Below, in pieces: positions 31,618 to 41,860 of a stretch of 64,000 nucleotides of DNA (positions are counted from its first letter, which is position 1; each line of letters opens with the position of its first letter). The notes beneath the pieces are model-generated. The model ran no database searches. It was given only the letters and a program-made list of their open reading frames with translations, and had not been told where the DNA came from. The stretch is taken from contig NC_081849.1 of NCBI RefSeq assembly GCF_963259705.1, positions 50,874,093-50,938,092 on the forward strand, written 5' to 3'. The translations under genes were made by a program, and so were the position numbers. The stretch is from Myotis daubentonii. Its lineage: Eukaryota > Chordata > Mammalia > Chiroptera > Vespertilionidae.

Positions 31618-32225
31618 ACACACAATTCTCAGATACCAGCAGAGTGTTAAAAAATTCAACTCAATTCTGACACTATTTACCCATAGATAATATTACACTC
31701 CACATGTTAAGGGTTCAGTACTACAAGACTCTCCCCCCACCACATACACACTTCAGATGCCAGCCAAAGCCCAGGCTCTTACTCATGCTACTGACCAACC
31801 AGCTATAGGTGGGAAGTCCCAATGACAAGTCCCCCCCTCTTGGGGTTCAATTAATTTCCTAGAATGGCTCACAGAACTCCGAAAAACCCATTTATCATGA
31901 AATCGCTAACTTATTACAAAGGATATAATTCAGGAACAGCCAGAGATGAAAGAGAGGCGCAGGGCAAGGTATGTGATGTGGGACGGGGTGTGGAGCTTCC
32001 ATACGCTGCCTAAGCTCCCCACTTCCCCCACCTCTGTGCTCACCAACCTGGAAGCTCTCTGAACCCCCATCCATAGGTGCTTCTGAAAGTCACCTCATTC
32101 ACATGGCAAAAAGACACCTTTATCATTCTAAACCCTTAGGAAACTTAAGAATTTTGGGAGCTATGAGTCAGGAACTATGGACTAAAACCAAGTACCTATT
32201 TCTTATAAATCACAATATTGCTCCT
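31618..32225 (-). mobile_element. ERVL-type solo LTR, antisense
   Basis: Antisense order of an ERVL-type LTR: 'aattcaactcaattctgacac', 'aatttcctagaatggctcac', 'agaactcc..aaaccca', 'acaaaggatataattcagga', 'ggcaaggtatgtg' and 'caccaacctggaagctctc'. It is an old retroviral LTR with no coding region. The same family occurs in sense at 53440-53998 and as a sense fragment at 32640-32738. Confidence 0.75.
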
Positions 32226-32639
32226 CCATGTGAAATAAATTCCTTTTCCTACTAACTCAGCTTTATGCAGTCCATCACCAAGTCCTGTTCATTCAAAGTG
32301 TTTAATAGTTCTCTTACATTCATTTCATTTTTTCTATCAACACTTGTACTTCTTCAGTTCAAGCCACCATCTCATCTTTCTACATTTCCTTCCTAATGGC
32401 TTTCACATACAAGAAGCAACCAAGGAATACATAAGTGGAACAGCAAATCAGTGTTTCTCCCTCTATCCCCCAAAATTAATACATTTTTTTAAAGTTCATG
32501 TTTCAAGCAGCAGAAAGGAGGAAGAGTCAAGGGCTGAGTCTATATCCCTTCTATTGGGGCTCTCCCAGAAGTCCTGTATCCAACTACTCCCAGCCGTAAC
32601 TGTCCACACCCACATTCGCAAAGGAGGCTGGGAAATATA
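32226..32639. other. Unannotated DNA between LTR pieces
   Basis: No repeat or exon I can name; a 98-codon open frame at 32344-32640 has no recognisable feature. Confidence 0.35.
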
Positions 32640-32738
32640 GACTCACAACTGGCTGTTCCTGAATTATATCCTTTGTAGTAAGTCAGCGATTTCATGATAA
32701 ATGGGTTTTTTGGAGTTCTGTGAGCCATTCTAGCAACT
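32640..32738 (+). mobile_element. ERVL-type LTR fragment, sense
   Basis: 'ggctgttcctgaattatatcc', 'gcgatttcatgataaatggg' and 'gttctgtgagccattctag' match the reverse complement of 31860-31955 over about 88 bp, so this is the same LTR region in the opposite orientation. Confidence 0.8.
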
Positions 32739-32916
32739 GGACTAATTGCTACTTCCAGTACAAAGGGGTTCTATTAATGAGAAAAATGGGAGACAGTTAC
32801 CTGTATCTGCCACAAACATGGATGTATCCAGGCGGACACATGGAAGTGTTTGCATTGTCATTCAAATTTTCAAGGCAAATAGACTTAGCCAGCACAGTGT
32901 TTACTTAGCCTTAAGG

Positions 32917-33125
32917 CAGTGGTTCTCAACCTTCTGGCCCTTTAAATACAGTTCCTCATGTTGTGACCCAACCATAAAATTTTCGTTGCTACTTCATAAC
33001 TGTAATGTTGCTACTGTTATGAATCGTAATGTAAATATCTGATATGCAGGATGGTCTTAGGCGACCCCTGTGAAAGGGTCGTTCAACCGCCAAAGGGGTC
33101 GCAACCTACAGGTTGAGAACCGCTG
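32917..33125. mobile_element. hAT MITE with 8-bp TSD CCTTAAGG
   Basis: Ends CAGTGGTTCTCAACCTT and (inverted) AGGTTGAGAACCGCTG, length 209 bp. The 8-bp duplication CCTTAAGG is perfect (32909-32916 and 33126-33133). Inside are 'ggcgacccctgtgaaagggtcg' and 'ccgccaaaggggtcgc', which pair with each other. It is almost identical to the copy at 49679-49890. Confidence 0.96.
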
Positions 33126-33133
33126 CCTTAAGG

Positions 33134-34900
33134 GATCCAGAAGAGAGAGCATCCAGGGCCAGAGCATCACAGAGGCTTTGCATTGCAGCTGCTGGCGTCG
33201 CAATCACATGCACGGGGTGTGTTTTTGGTCACAAGAAATGAGAAGCTGAAGTGAATGTGATCGTGTACCAAAGCGGGTAGAGAGGGGTCAGCATCCCGGA
33301 GCCTCAACACTTAGCTGATCACCCTGCACCCACAGGTCACGTGCCGAGCTGCCACTCTTCCGTGCAGCCACAGTCCCTAAGTTACAGATCATATGACAAC
33401 CTCAACAGCCAGGCACAGAGTACTTAGGTCCCTCATTTAAACACATGGATACTTCAAAAAAATCGAAGATCAAACTCTGATTGATACCATGTCAAGACAA
33501 TGACCTGCAGAATTGAAGGTGGGCATTCATTCTCTATCACCCCATCCTCTCAGTTCACAGTGGGCAGTTTTATCTTTAAAGAATCTTTCTGAGACTAGAT
33601 CAGCTAAAGCTTTGGATGTAAAACACTGCTCAAATAAAATTAAACAAATGCTACTAAAATATTGTGATTGCAAGCAACCATGTAACGCATGTGGGCTCAG
33701 AACTAGCTTTTAAGAATTTTGCCTGGAGACAAATTATCTGTGAAATGCTTCAACAAATTTAAATACAAAGTTAAAATTTATTTGGAACAACAAAAATTAA
33801 AAAATTTAAATAAAGACCAAACTCTACTCGAGCATCCCTGAGGCTCAAATAAGATTCACAGTGCTGCTGCTCATTACTTTCTTTCACCAGCTGACAGGGA
33901 GCCTGGAGATGCAGTGTTTAGGTGCTCCAGCATCTATGGTCCAGGAAGCCAAACAAGAAGGTTGGAACAGATGCTGTATGGACCAGAATAGTATTACTTT
34001 ACTGTCTAACTGCATAAAGGGAGTCTGGCCATGGACCCTAGCACCACTGCCCTACACTGACTTGCAAGGAATCACACTCACTTTGGTTCTCACCTCCTAT
34101 CTCCCATCGGGGATATTTAGACTATTGCCTCAGCCATTAGTCTAGCTGTAACATTATATAATTCCATAATTTAGGGCAAATCTATCCCAAATTCACCAGA
34201 GCTTCAGTACCACGGAGGACGCATAAATAGGCTGTGCGTAATCGATGCCTTTAAATTAACAATCCACCCCATGTCAGAACTTGTGCTCTTTTGCATCTTT
34301 GTACTATTTTCAGACTTGTGAAGTATTTTTCCTGCTCTCATGCTAATGGGACCTGTATAAATGTCAGGTGACTGTAATTCACATTCATAATATTCAACTT
34401 TGCAAGCTTAAAACCTCTAAGCACATTATTAATTATCTGGGTACATGTAACTTCTGGAAAAATAATATCTTTGATAAAGAAAATGCTCCATACAAAAGAG
34501 ATATTGCTTAGGTGGCATTCATCAACTTTTGAAGCAAAAGTGAAACTGGGACCTCAATGAGACCCTAAGGCGTGGAGTGAGAACTGTCACACCATCCCTT
34601 ACCTCTCAGGCATAGTCCTAAAGGAACTTGGGTGTACAAACAAAAACAAAATGAAAAAAACAATGGTTGAATATCAATGTCAACAGGTAACCATTTACTA
34701 CCTTTGGACTCTTTCTGATTTAGCTTTCCTCACAAATTTGTTTCTTGATGCTTTGATTAAATTAATTAGAAAGAAAAAAATCTCACTGACAGGCAATTTT
34801 CACCTCACTGCAGTGGTACAACAACAACAACACCCAAGTTGGTGAAGCCAAAAACATTTTTTTTTAACAAACTTAATGGACTGAAACCCAACTGCATCAA
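33134..34900. other. Unannotated DNA
   Basis: Parts (33150-33420 and 33860-34140) are less AT-rich and may be old unclassified repeats. Open frames up to 94 codons show no domain. No splice-bounded exon stands out. Confidence 0.35.
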
Positions 34901-36070
34901 GTCATTTGGCCCAGATTACAGGGATACCTAAGAAGAGATAAAAAACATAAATGTTACTTTGGCAAATTCTTTTCGATATGTCTCAGGGACAGTTTCCTTT
35001 CTGCCTTTGGGGTGAGATTGATTTCGGAGAACAGTCCAGGGTAGCCCATTGGGTGAGTGACTGGAGTGACAGTACGGGTGCGCGTCCAAAACGCTGGTGC
35101 TGCACAGACTGATTTCCTGTGTAGCTGGGGCGGTTCTGTTGAGGGGTGGGATCCTGATGGACATGCTCACACACTGAGATTTCTTTTCAAAGTTTTGCTC
35201 TCACAGTTCCCTATGTGCCACCTCTAATTCCCATCCCTCTCAGCTTTGAAACTCAAAGTATGTTGTAAGTCTTGAACGATCTAGTTCTCAAAATGACTTC
35301 TACTTCTTTCGGCTTTTCCTCTTAGTTTTATAGGAATGCAGTGACGGAAGACACCAGCACATGCTTTTATCTGACAAGGTCTGAGAGCCTTTACGGGCTG
35401 GGTACTAGAGAGAGGGTTGTGAGGCTCAGAAGAGCCCTTCGAAACCTTCGTAACCCCTACTTACAAAACGAGTCCCTTCATTGGTGGGCCTCCGAGACAT
35501 AAAAACAAACCAGGAGACCTTCCCGGGTCCACCCAGAAAGTGCTCACGGGCCCATGGTGATGGCTCATCAAGTCTGGGGCTGAGCAAATAATTCACATTT
35601 TATGACTTTGGCTCTAAAACTATTATAACAAAAATGACCCTAATATATAAAAGATGGCAACTTTATAACTGCAAAGTGCCTTGTCCCTAGTAAACTAAAG
35701 GGAGGATTGAAAGGGGGTAACTTTAAGATTTTGCATAACATAAAAAGAGGGGTGAATAGCAGCAAACAAATGCGGCAAAACAAACAAAGGGCAGCCTACA
35801 AACAAGGTTGCCCCTAAAAAGAAGATGGTGCCAAGGAAGGATTCTTAGGAAGAACAACCTATTTCTGTTAAGGATTGTCCTGACGTTTGCCCTGGTGACG
35901 GAAAGACAAGAAGAAGTGAAAATTAGCAGAGAGATCTATCGTTAGTATCATGCCAGAGAAAGGGTGACAGGACATTTTATATGTCAACTATGGAGTTAGA
36001 GTGAGAATAGGAACACTAACTCAAGAAGTGGATCTGTGTGGGGAAGAGCACAGAGTAGGTCCCAGCAAAA
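34901..36070. other. Unannotated DNA with an open minus-strand segment
   Basis: Between 35170 and 34928 the minus strand is open for 80 codons, with protein-like composition but weak splice signals. Otherwise nothing is recognised. Short phrases such as 'cctaatatataaaagatgg' near 35639 only weakly recall a Helitron start. Confidence 0.3.
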
Positions 36071-36080
36071 GAAGAAACAC

Positions 36081-36282
36081 CCAGCTGGTGTGGTTGAGCA
36101 TCGACCCATGAACCAGGAGATCACAGTTTGATTCTGGGTCAGGGCACATGCCTGGGTTGCAGGCTCAGTCCCCAGTGAGGGGTGTGCAGGAGGCAGCCAA
36201 TCAATGATTCTCTATCACTGATGTTTCTATATCTCTCACCCTCTCTTTTCCTCTCTGAAATCAATAAAATATATTTTTAAAA
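36081..36282 (+). repeat. Ves SINE with TSD
   Basis: Sense Ves from 'ccagctggtgtggttgagcat' to the tail 'aatcaataaaatatatttttaa'. It is flanked by aagaaacac (36072-36080 and 36283-36291). Confidence 0.95.
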
Positions 36283-36291
36283 AAGAAACAC

Positions 36292-36985
36292 TTGATTTCA
36301 GGGGGGTGATATTTGAGCAGCTGGGAGGTATCTTAGAGATGGGCTTGCCAATCTAGTAAGAAAACAAGCGTGTAACAACAAACAAAAACGTGTGTAGTAT
36401 TTTTTGTCAGTCTCAGTAGACATACTAAATGAATACAATGAACATACTCAATTCAAATTTAAGTGGGTATCCTGTATTTTGTACCAAAGAAACTCAAGAC
36501 AGCCCCTAGGAGAGCGCTGGCCTGCGGGGGAGGAACCTGACACTGTGGTATATTCTGGGCAGCGAGGGGGTGGCAGCTGAAGGGGACGAGGAGAACGGAG
36601 TGCCCTTGGGAAGTGCCAGGTGTCCTGCAGCGCGGAGTGCCTGCTCTCCTGTATGAATCAGCTGTCCTACCTGGCTGGGGTCGGAGAGGACAAACAAAGC
36701 TGCAGGAGCAAGAAGTTCTGTAGCGAGCATCTCAAACTCAGAAAATAACTGGGACTGGGCCAAAACAAATGCAAGTAGAGTGATGGATTGCTCTCGTCCA
36801 CTTTTCTGGAAACATAAAGCTTTTTCTGGTTTTTTATTTTCTCATTTTTGATAGAGACATGAATACCAAAAAATGTTATTTTCTTTCATAAGAAAAACAA
36901 CAGAGCACACGTGATGAATGGCAGATCTTGGGGAGATGGAAGGATGTGGAGAGGACTATGGGGAGCTCCAGCATGTGGGTCCCGT
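36292..36985. other. Unannotated DNA
   Basis: A GC-richer patch at 36490-36760 gives an 85-codon minus-strand frame without recognisable domain. No splice or start signals support a gene. Confidence 0.35.
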
Positions 36986-37215
36986 CAGGGCAGGATCAAA
37001 ACCCACAGGATGTCCAAGATAAAGAGTGAACCCTAATGTAAAGAATGGACTTCAGTTACTGTATCAGTACTGGCCTATCAGTTGTAACACATGCCCTACA
37101 TTAATGTAATATATTAGTCGTAGGGACAACTCTATGTGTGGGGAAGGTATATGTGGGCACTCTGTACTTTCTGGGAAGTTTTTCTGTAAAATGGAAACTA
37201 TTCTAAAATGGAGTG
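36986..37215 (+). repeat. L1M 3' UTR, sense
   Basis: 'agagtgaaccctaatgtaaag', 'gttgtaacacatgccctaca' and 'cactctgtactttctgggaag' are a typical L1M 3' end. Confidence 0.75.
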
Positions 37216-37399
37216 TATACATTTTTAAAACTGTTTTGCTCCTCTAAAAACTTTAAAATTCACTGTGTTATTTTTAAAATTTTGGTGAGACTAGAAACTA
37301 TCTGAAGATTTTAAAGTGAACACAGAATTTTACCATTTGTTTTAACTTTTCAGAGGAATAGGATTCAGAGGAATAGGATTCTCACTTTCCCTGAAAGAA

Positions 37400-37681
37400 T
37401 CCTATATAATAAAAGGCTAATATTCAAATCAACCCATTGGCAGAATGACCGGTCGCTATGATGCACACTGACCACCAGGGGGCAGACGCTTAATGCAGGA
37501 GCTGCCCCCTGGTGGTCAGTGCACTCCCACAGGGGGGGCACTCCCACCTCCACAGCAGTGCTAAGGATGTCTGACTGCTGACTTAAGCCGACATCTCCCG
37601 AGGGCTCCCAGACTGCGAGAGGGTGCAAGCCAGGCTGAGGGACCTTCCCGAGTGCACGATTTTCGTGCACTGGGCCTCTAG
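37400..37681 (+). mobile_element. Short HeliBat-type Helitron with perfect CTCF-like pair
   Basis: TCCTATATAATAAAAGGC at the start, hairpin GTGCACGATTTTCGTGCAC (37652-37670) and CCTCTAG at the end, then host T. It is 282 bp, an internally deleted member of the subfamily at 9418 and 21314. Its 5' part holds 'cagaatgaccggtcgc', also found in the Helitron at 38852. Confidence 0.96.
37468..37519. promoter_or_regulatory. Perfect inverted pair of CTCF-like core motifs in Helitron
   Basis: CTGACCACCAGGGGGCAG (37468-37485) and its exact reverse complement (37502-37519), 16 bp apart. Both contain CCACCAGGGGGCAG, which fits the CTCF core CCASYAGRKGGCRS at every position. Confidence 0.6.
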
Positions 37682-37711
37682 TAGATCATAATGCCAGTAA
37701 GTGGCCAAGCC

Positions 37712-37842
37712 CTGCTACTCAAATGTGGTCCGCTATCCAGCATGACCTGCAGCTCATTAGCAATGCAGAATTGCAGGCCCCTACTGCATTTTAACCAGCT
37801 TCTCCAGTGGTGTTTCCACTCACGTTAAGCTTAAGAAGCACA
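37712..37842 (+). mobile_element. MER5A-like hAT MITE, decayed
   Basis: 'ctactcaaatgtggtccgc', 'cagctcattagcaatgcagaa', 'ttgcaggcccctactgc' and 'cacgttaagcttaagaagcac' follow MER5A-type order. Confidence 0.75.
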
Positions 37843-37845
37843 AGT

Positions 37846-38093
37846 ACAGTGGTTAGAAATACAGGGTATGACATCAGAGGGACTTGGTTTTGAGTCCTAT
37901 CTGCCAGACTCTATTTCTCCTCACTGGGCTCCTGTGAGCGAGTTACCTAACATCTTTAAGCCTCAGTTCTCTTATTTTCAATACAACGGGAGTGATAATA
38001 CCTATCTCAGAGGTATTAGGAGGATGAAGTGAGGTCATGATTCTAAAGCTCTTAGCATGGTGCTTGGCAAACAGAAAGCAGTAAATAAAGGCT
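37846..38093 (+). repeat. MIR SINE
   Basis: 'tacagtggttagaaatacagg', 'gagttacctaacatctttaag', 'cctcagttctcttattttc' and 'ggtgcttggcaaacagaaag' give a nearly full MIR in sense. Confidence 0.9.
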
Positions 38094-38851
38094 ATGGATT
38101 GATATCCCCAACATCAACACTAGCAAACACCTAGGACGAATTTGAACTTCTTATGTTAGTTTTGCCTTTTAACTTCCAAGATCCCTTTTTCCCCCCTAAG
38201 GAAGGAAGGAAAGAAGGAAGAAATGAGGGAAATATAAGAAGAAAAGAAGAAAGGTCTTATTCCTTGAATGAATAAGCATGCTAAAGTCACTCCTCGGAGA
38301 GCTGGATGATTTCTTTCTCTTGGTGGAAGTAATTGGCATTGTTTCCTTGCAGCTCTGCATAAGACCCTGGTGCTGCAATCTGCCACAGATTGACACCAGG
38401 TACACGGGCTCATGTAGCGCTCATTTAGTCCAAATGACTCTGTTAGCTACTCAATCTGACTTTTCTTTTCACAGAAAGGAACACAAAGGTCTTCATTTAG
38501 TCCTGTTAGCAGCAAAAGTCCCAGTGTGTCTGAGAATTGCCTGAGGGTTGAGGAAGCAGGGGTATTTTCTCACTGCCACCCTTCTTTCATTGTTTCATGG
38601 GCACCTCAGGGCCTGTCTAGGCACATTTGTCCTGAAGAATATGTTTTTTGCCACCAGAAAAAGCCCTCAGACAGAAAGAAGACACTGGGGTGTGAGGGAA
38701 CTGTCTGAAGGTGACTTCCCAAGCGGCCTGGGTGGATGGGGCCAACTTGTCAGGGATAAATAGATTCAAGATTCACATTTAAAACATAAATTAATGTACA
38801 ATTACAGTTTTGAATAATCGTGGTACTACATCTCTTTATTAGAAATATTCA
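38094..38851. other. Unannotated DNA
   Basis: A purine-rich strip lies at 38198-38255. Open frames of 60-88 codons between 38278 and 38763 have no features that I can tie to a gene. Confidence 0.35.
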
Positions 38852-38997
38852 TCCTATATAATAAAGAGCTAATATGCTAATTAGACTGGACGATGGAACG
38901 ACCTTCCAGAATGACCATCCGGAATGACCAGTGGGCGGGGCTGCTGGGGGCGTGAGGGCTGAGCCCCTTGCGTGAATTTTGTGCATCAGGCCTCTAG
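38852..38997 (+). mobile_element. Very short HeliBat-type Helitron
   Basis: 146 bp: TCCTATATAATAAAGAGC at the start, decayed hairpin 'gcgtgaattttgtgc' and CCTCTAG at the end before host T. The middle is little more than 'ccagaatgaccatccgg' repeats and 'gtgggcggggctgc'. It shows how little sequence is needed besides the two ends. Confidence 0.94.
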
Positions 38998-39284
38998 TTA
39001 TATTGGTATATGTTTACACACATAACATCATATAACTTCATATATTTTTTTTAATCTGATGTATTGCCATTCAGATCTCTAGACTCAAAACTTATTGAAA
39101 ACTGTTGATTTGAAGACTAGCAACCAAACACCCAGCATGATATTCAAGTCCCTCACGGTCTATCCCAGCTGTCTTCCCCCTCGATGCCCTGTCTCCCGTG
39201 TGTGTTATGACCCAACATGACAAATCCTGAGAGAGTGGCTTCATGCTCCTGGGCCTTGTAACATGCTGGCTGCTCTTCCAAACT

Positions 39285-39600
39285 GTTCTTTTCCACTTTA
39301 TAGTCTTCATCCTTCAAAGTCCAATTCGGGCACCTTATCTCTTGTGCAGTCTTCCTGGGTTATCTAACTCCCAACAGTTATCCCTACTTTGTTCCATCAC
39401 TACATCTTGAACTTACTTTTTAGGGGATATGTACCTCATTGTTCTGTTTTTTTAAGGGGAATATACCTATTGATTTATATATGCTTCCCCCATGAGACTG
39501 TATAATTGTCCATGTTTTATATAACTTGTATTTCCTTCATCTACCATGAGCTTGACACATGATAGATACTTAATGAATAGTATTTAATTAAATTGAACCT
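39285..39600 (+). repeat. L2 LINE fragment
   Basis: 'tcaaagtccaattcgggcacc', 'tgtgcagtcttcctgggtta', 'atgagactgtataattgtcc' and 'gatagatacttaatgaatag' are in L2 sense order. Confidence 0.8.
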
Positions 39601-40140
39601 TATGTCCTGGATCTACATTGCCACAGGGGTAGTAAATTCATTCAGGCTTATAAAGCCAAGGTCAAAGATATAAAGGCAAGCAGACCCCTCCACCCCCCAA
39701 TTGTGGTAAAGAGTTTGGCTATTATTCTAAAAGCAAATAAAGCCATTGAAGGAATTTAAACAGAGGAGTCACATGATCCAATCTGCATGTTAAATATTTC
39801 ACTCTAGTAGGCTTTCATTTAGATGTTAAAGAAAGCTTTGTTTGTGGGTACTGAACCATTTGTACCATGCGCATCATGGGAAAACAGGGCCACATTATTG
39901 ACATCTTCAAGGAAGATGAGAAAGAGCAATTTATATGTGGCAAGTCAGACAAAGGGATGATCCTGCCATCTTCCTATTCTCCCACATGTGAATTTTCTAT
40001 TGGGAACTCATGACCCCCCAGCATATTTCAGCTAAAACATAGAAGTATGTCCTTTAAGTCTATGGCAGAAAACCTAATGGCAGTTAAGATAAAACATGTA
40101 CAATGTCCTAATGATAAACTTTCGGAAGTTTAAAAAATGG
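39601..40140. other. Unannotated DNA
   Basis: No exon or nameable repeat seen. Confidence 0.4.
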
Positions 40141-40150
40141 TCAGGGTTCT

Positions 40151-40245
40151 TTTTTTGTTAATCTTCACTCAAGGATACTTTTTCAGTTTATTTTTAGAGA
40201 GTGAAAGGGAGGGAGAAGGAGAGACGGGGGGGGGGGGGGGGGGGG

Positions 40246-40307
<62 letters not shown>

Positions 40308-40325
40308 TAAATGTGAGAGGGACAG
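40151..40325 (-). repeat. Ves SINE, minus strand (left part, split by LTR)
   Basis: Tail-side 'taatcttcactcaaggatac' and 'tatttttagagagtgaaagg', then an expanded G-run, (GA)n and (GACA)n, and 'aaatgtgagagg'. The rest follows at 40761. The outer duplication tcagggttct / tcaaggttct (40141-40150 and 40907-40916) belongs to this SINE. Confidence 0.9.
40226..40310. repeat. Poly-G / (GA)n / (GACA)n tract
   Basis: A run of more than 20 G is followed by about 22 GA units and four GACA units, all within the purine-rich region of the Ves SINE. It could form G-quadruplex or triplex structures. The length may be unreliable in the assembly. Confidence 0.97.
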
Positions 40326-40760
40326 TGCCGGAAGCCAATTCCAGCATGTCAGCAAGGGCTGAATATCTGGAGTGGCAAGGGCATTTCCCCAAACCTGAAA
40401 AGGATGATTGCTTACTGCCAGACAGCTAAGGGCATCTTACTCTAGATGTTATTGCCTCCTACTGGCCGAACACCTGAACAGCCGTAGGCAAATTCTTCCA
40501 TTCTAACAATGGATTCTGTACCAAATCCTACCCTTTGAAGTGTATATCTCCACCTTGTCTTAGGACAATTTGTGTTAATAAATAGCAAGGGGTCCTGAGA
40601 CAAGGAGAACTTAGTTCCTTTTAGCTAAGCTCCTCTGACTCCAAAATACCTTTCAAAATTATGCTTCGTCTCTGGACTCTTTATTAAGTTACACACAGTC
40701 CTTCTCCAGATTGCTGAAGGACACACAGTCCTTATAGAAGCTGGATCAAGAACCCTGGCA
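40326..40760 (+). mobile_element. ERV2-type solo LTR inserted in a Ves SINE
   Basis: A 435-bp insert starts TG and ends CA ('tgccggaagccaattcc' to 'aagaaccctggca'). AATAAA lies at 40577-40582 and a GT-poor downstream region ends with 'ctctggactctttattaag'. The 6-mers on either side, ggacag and ggagag, match at five of six positions, which fits the 6-bp duplication of ERV2-class proviruses. It interrupts a younger-looking bat SINE, so it is a fairly recent retroviral integration reduced to a solo LTR. No viral genes are present. Confidence 0.75.
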
Positions 40761-40906
40761 GGAGAGGTCGATTGGTTGCCTCCTGCATGTACCCCAACTG
40801 GAGCTGGGGATTAAACCTGCAACCCAGGTACATGCTCTTGACTGGGAATCGAACCTGTGACCCCTTTGGTGCGCAGGCTGATACTGAGCCACACTGGCCA
40901 TGGCAG
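40761..40906 (-). repeat. Ves SINE, minus strand (right part)
   Basis: Continues from 40325: 'ggttgcctcctgcatgtacc', 'ttgactgggaatcgaacctg' and the decayed head 'actgagccacactggcca'. Confidence 0.92.
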
Positions 40907-40916
40907 TCAAGGTTCT

Positions 40917-41344
40917 ATTCATTGTGTGTTATTATCAGGGCCTCTGGCAGGCTCTAACAGGTGAGGAGCTAAACAGTGGGATGATGGCTGATCCGACCTT
41001 CCCATCCTCAGGATGGTGAACCTCCCTAGTGTCCCCAAAGCCAGATAGAACCTCTTGACCTTCCATGTGCAATGTCACATGTCTAGCATTCCCCACTCTG
41101 TGCCCATCTCTGAGTGGACACCTCTCTTGCCCACTTGGTCCCTAGCAATTACCTGGGCTTGGACACTTCCACTAAACTATGCCCGAAACACATGGCATCG
41201 ACTGGGATTTCAGAACGAAAATCATTCTTCAAGGAAAACTGAACATAAATGGTGAAACTTTAATACATTTCCCTGCACTATTCATATCCATGTATTTCCC
41301 TGATTTCAGCTGTTTTGTTTGAAGTAATCTGGAAGAAGAATTAG
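40917..41344. other. Unannotated DNA
   Basis: No gene or nameable repeat. Confidence 0.4.
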
Positions 41345-41520
41345 AGAGAGAGTCAGGAGTCAGATCTGCTGCTGTGGGATATTGGTCACATTTAACTTCT
41401 CTGACTCCAGTTTGTTATTTATAACATGACAGTAATAACACCTGCCATGCAGGGTTATTAGAAAGTCAGAGATGGTGTATATACAGGACTTGGCACATAA
41501 TAGATGCTAAACTAATGACA
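41345..41520 (+). repeat. MIR SINE
   Basis: 'cacatttaacttctctgactc', 'cctgccatgcagggttattag' and 'acttggcacataatagatgc' are MIR in sense. Confidence 0.88.
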
Positions 41521-41689
41521 GCTTTCATTGCTGTTATATTTGCTAGCTGTGCCTCTCCATGGAGTTAATAGCTTTTTAATTATGAATGGATAAGTTAGAG
41601 TTGCAATCTCTTTTTGCTCCATGGTTAATTCTATCATCTGCTTAGTTATACTACTTCTTTCATTTTCCCACAAATATAATTCTGAATTT

Positions 41690-41860
41690 TACAAATTGCT
41701 TTCTTTATCATGTCTTGCATGAATCATTCCATCTTTTAAGCCCAGGTCAAATGCTATCTGTTTGTTTTTCAAGGAACACCTACAAAGTGCCAAGGTATCT
41801 TCCTGGTATAGAAGATTCAACAGAAAGCGGGATATAAGTGGTCTATATCCTCACATAACG
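41690..41860 (+). repeat. L2-like fragment
   Basis: 'gcccaggtcaaatgctatctg' and 'tttttcaaggaacacctaca' match the L2 region 5' of the usual 3' end. The terminal part is missing. Confidence 0.5.

Noticed and set aside
38361..38407. Micro-exon-like 47 nt between tttccttgcag and gtacac with an open frame
   Set aside because: The donor is weak, the length is very short and no other exon supports it.
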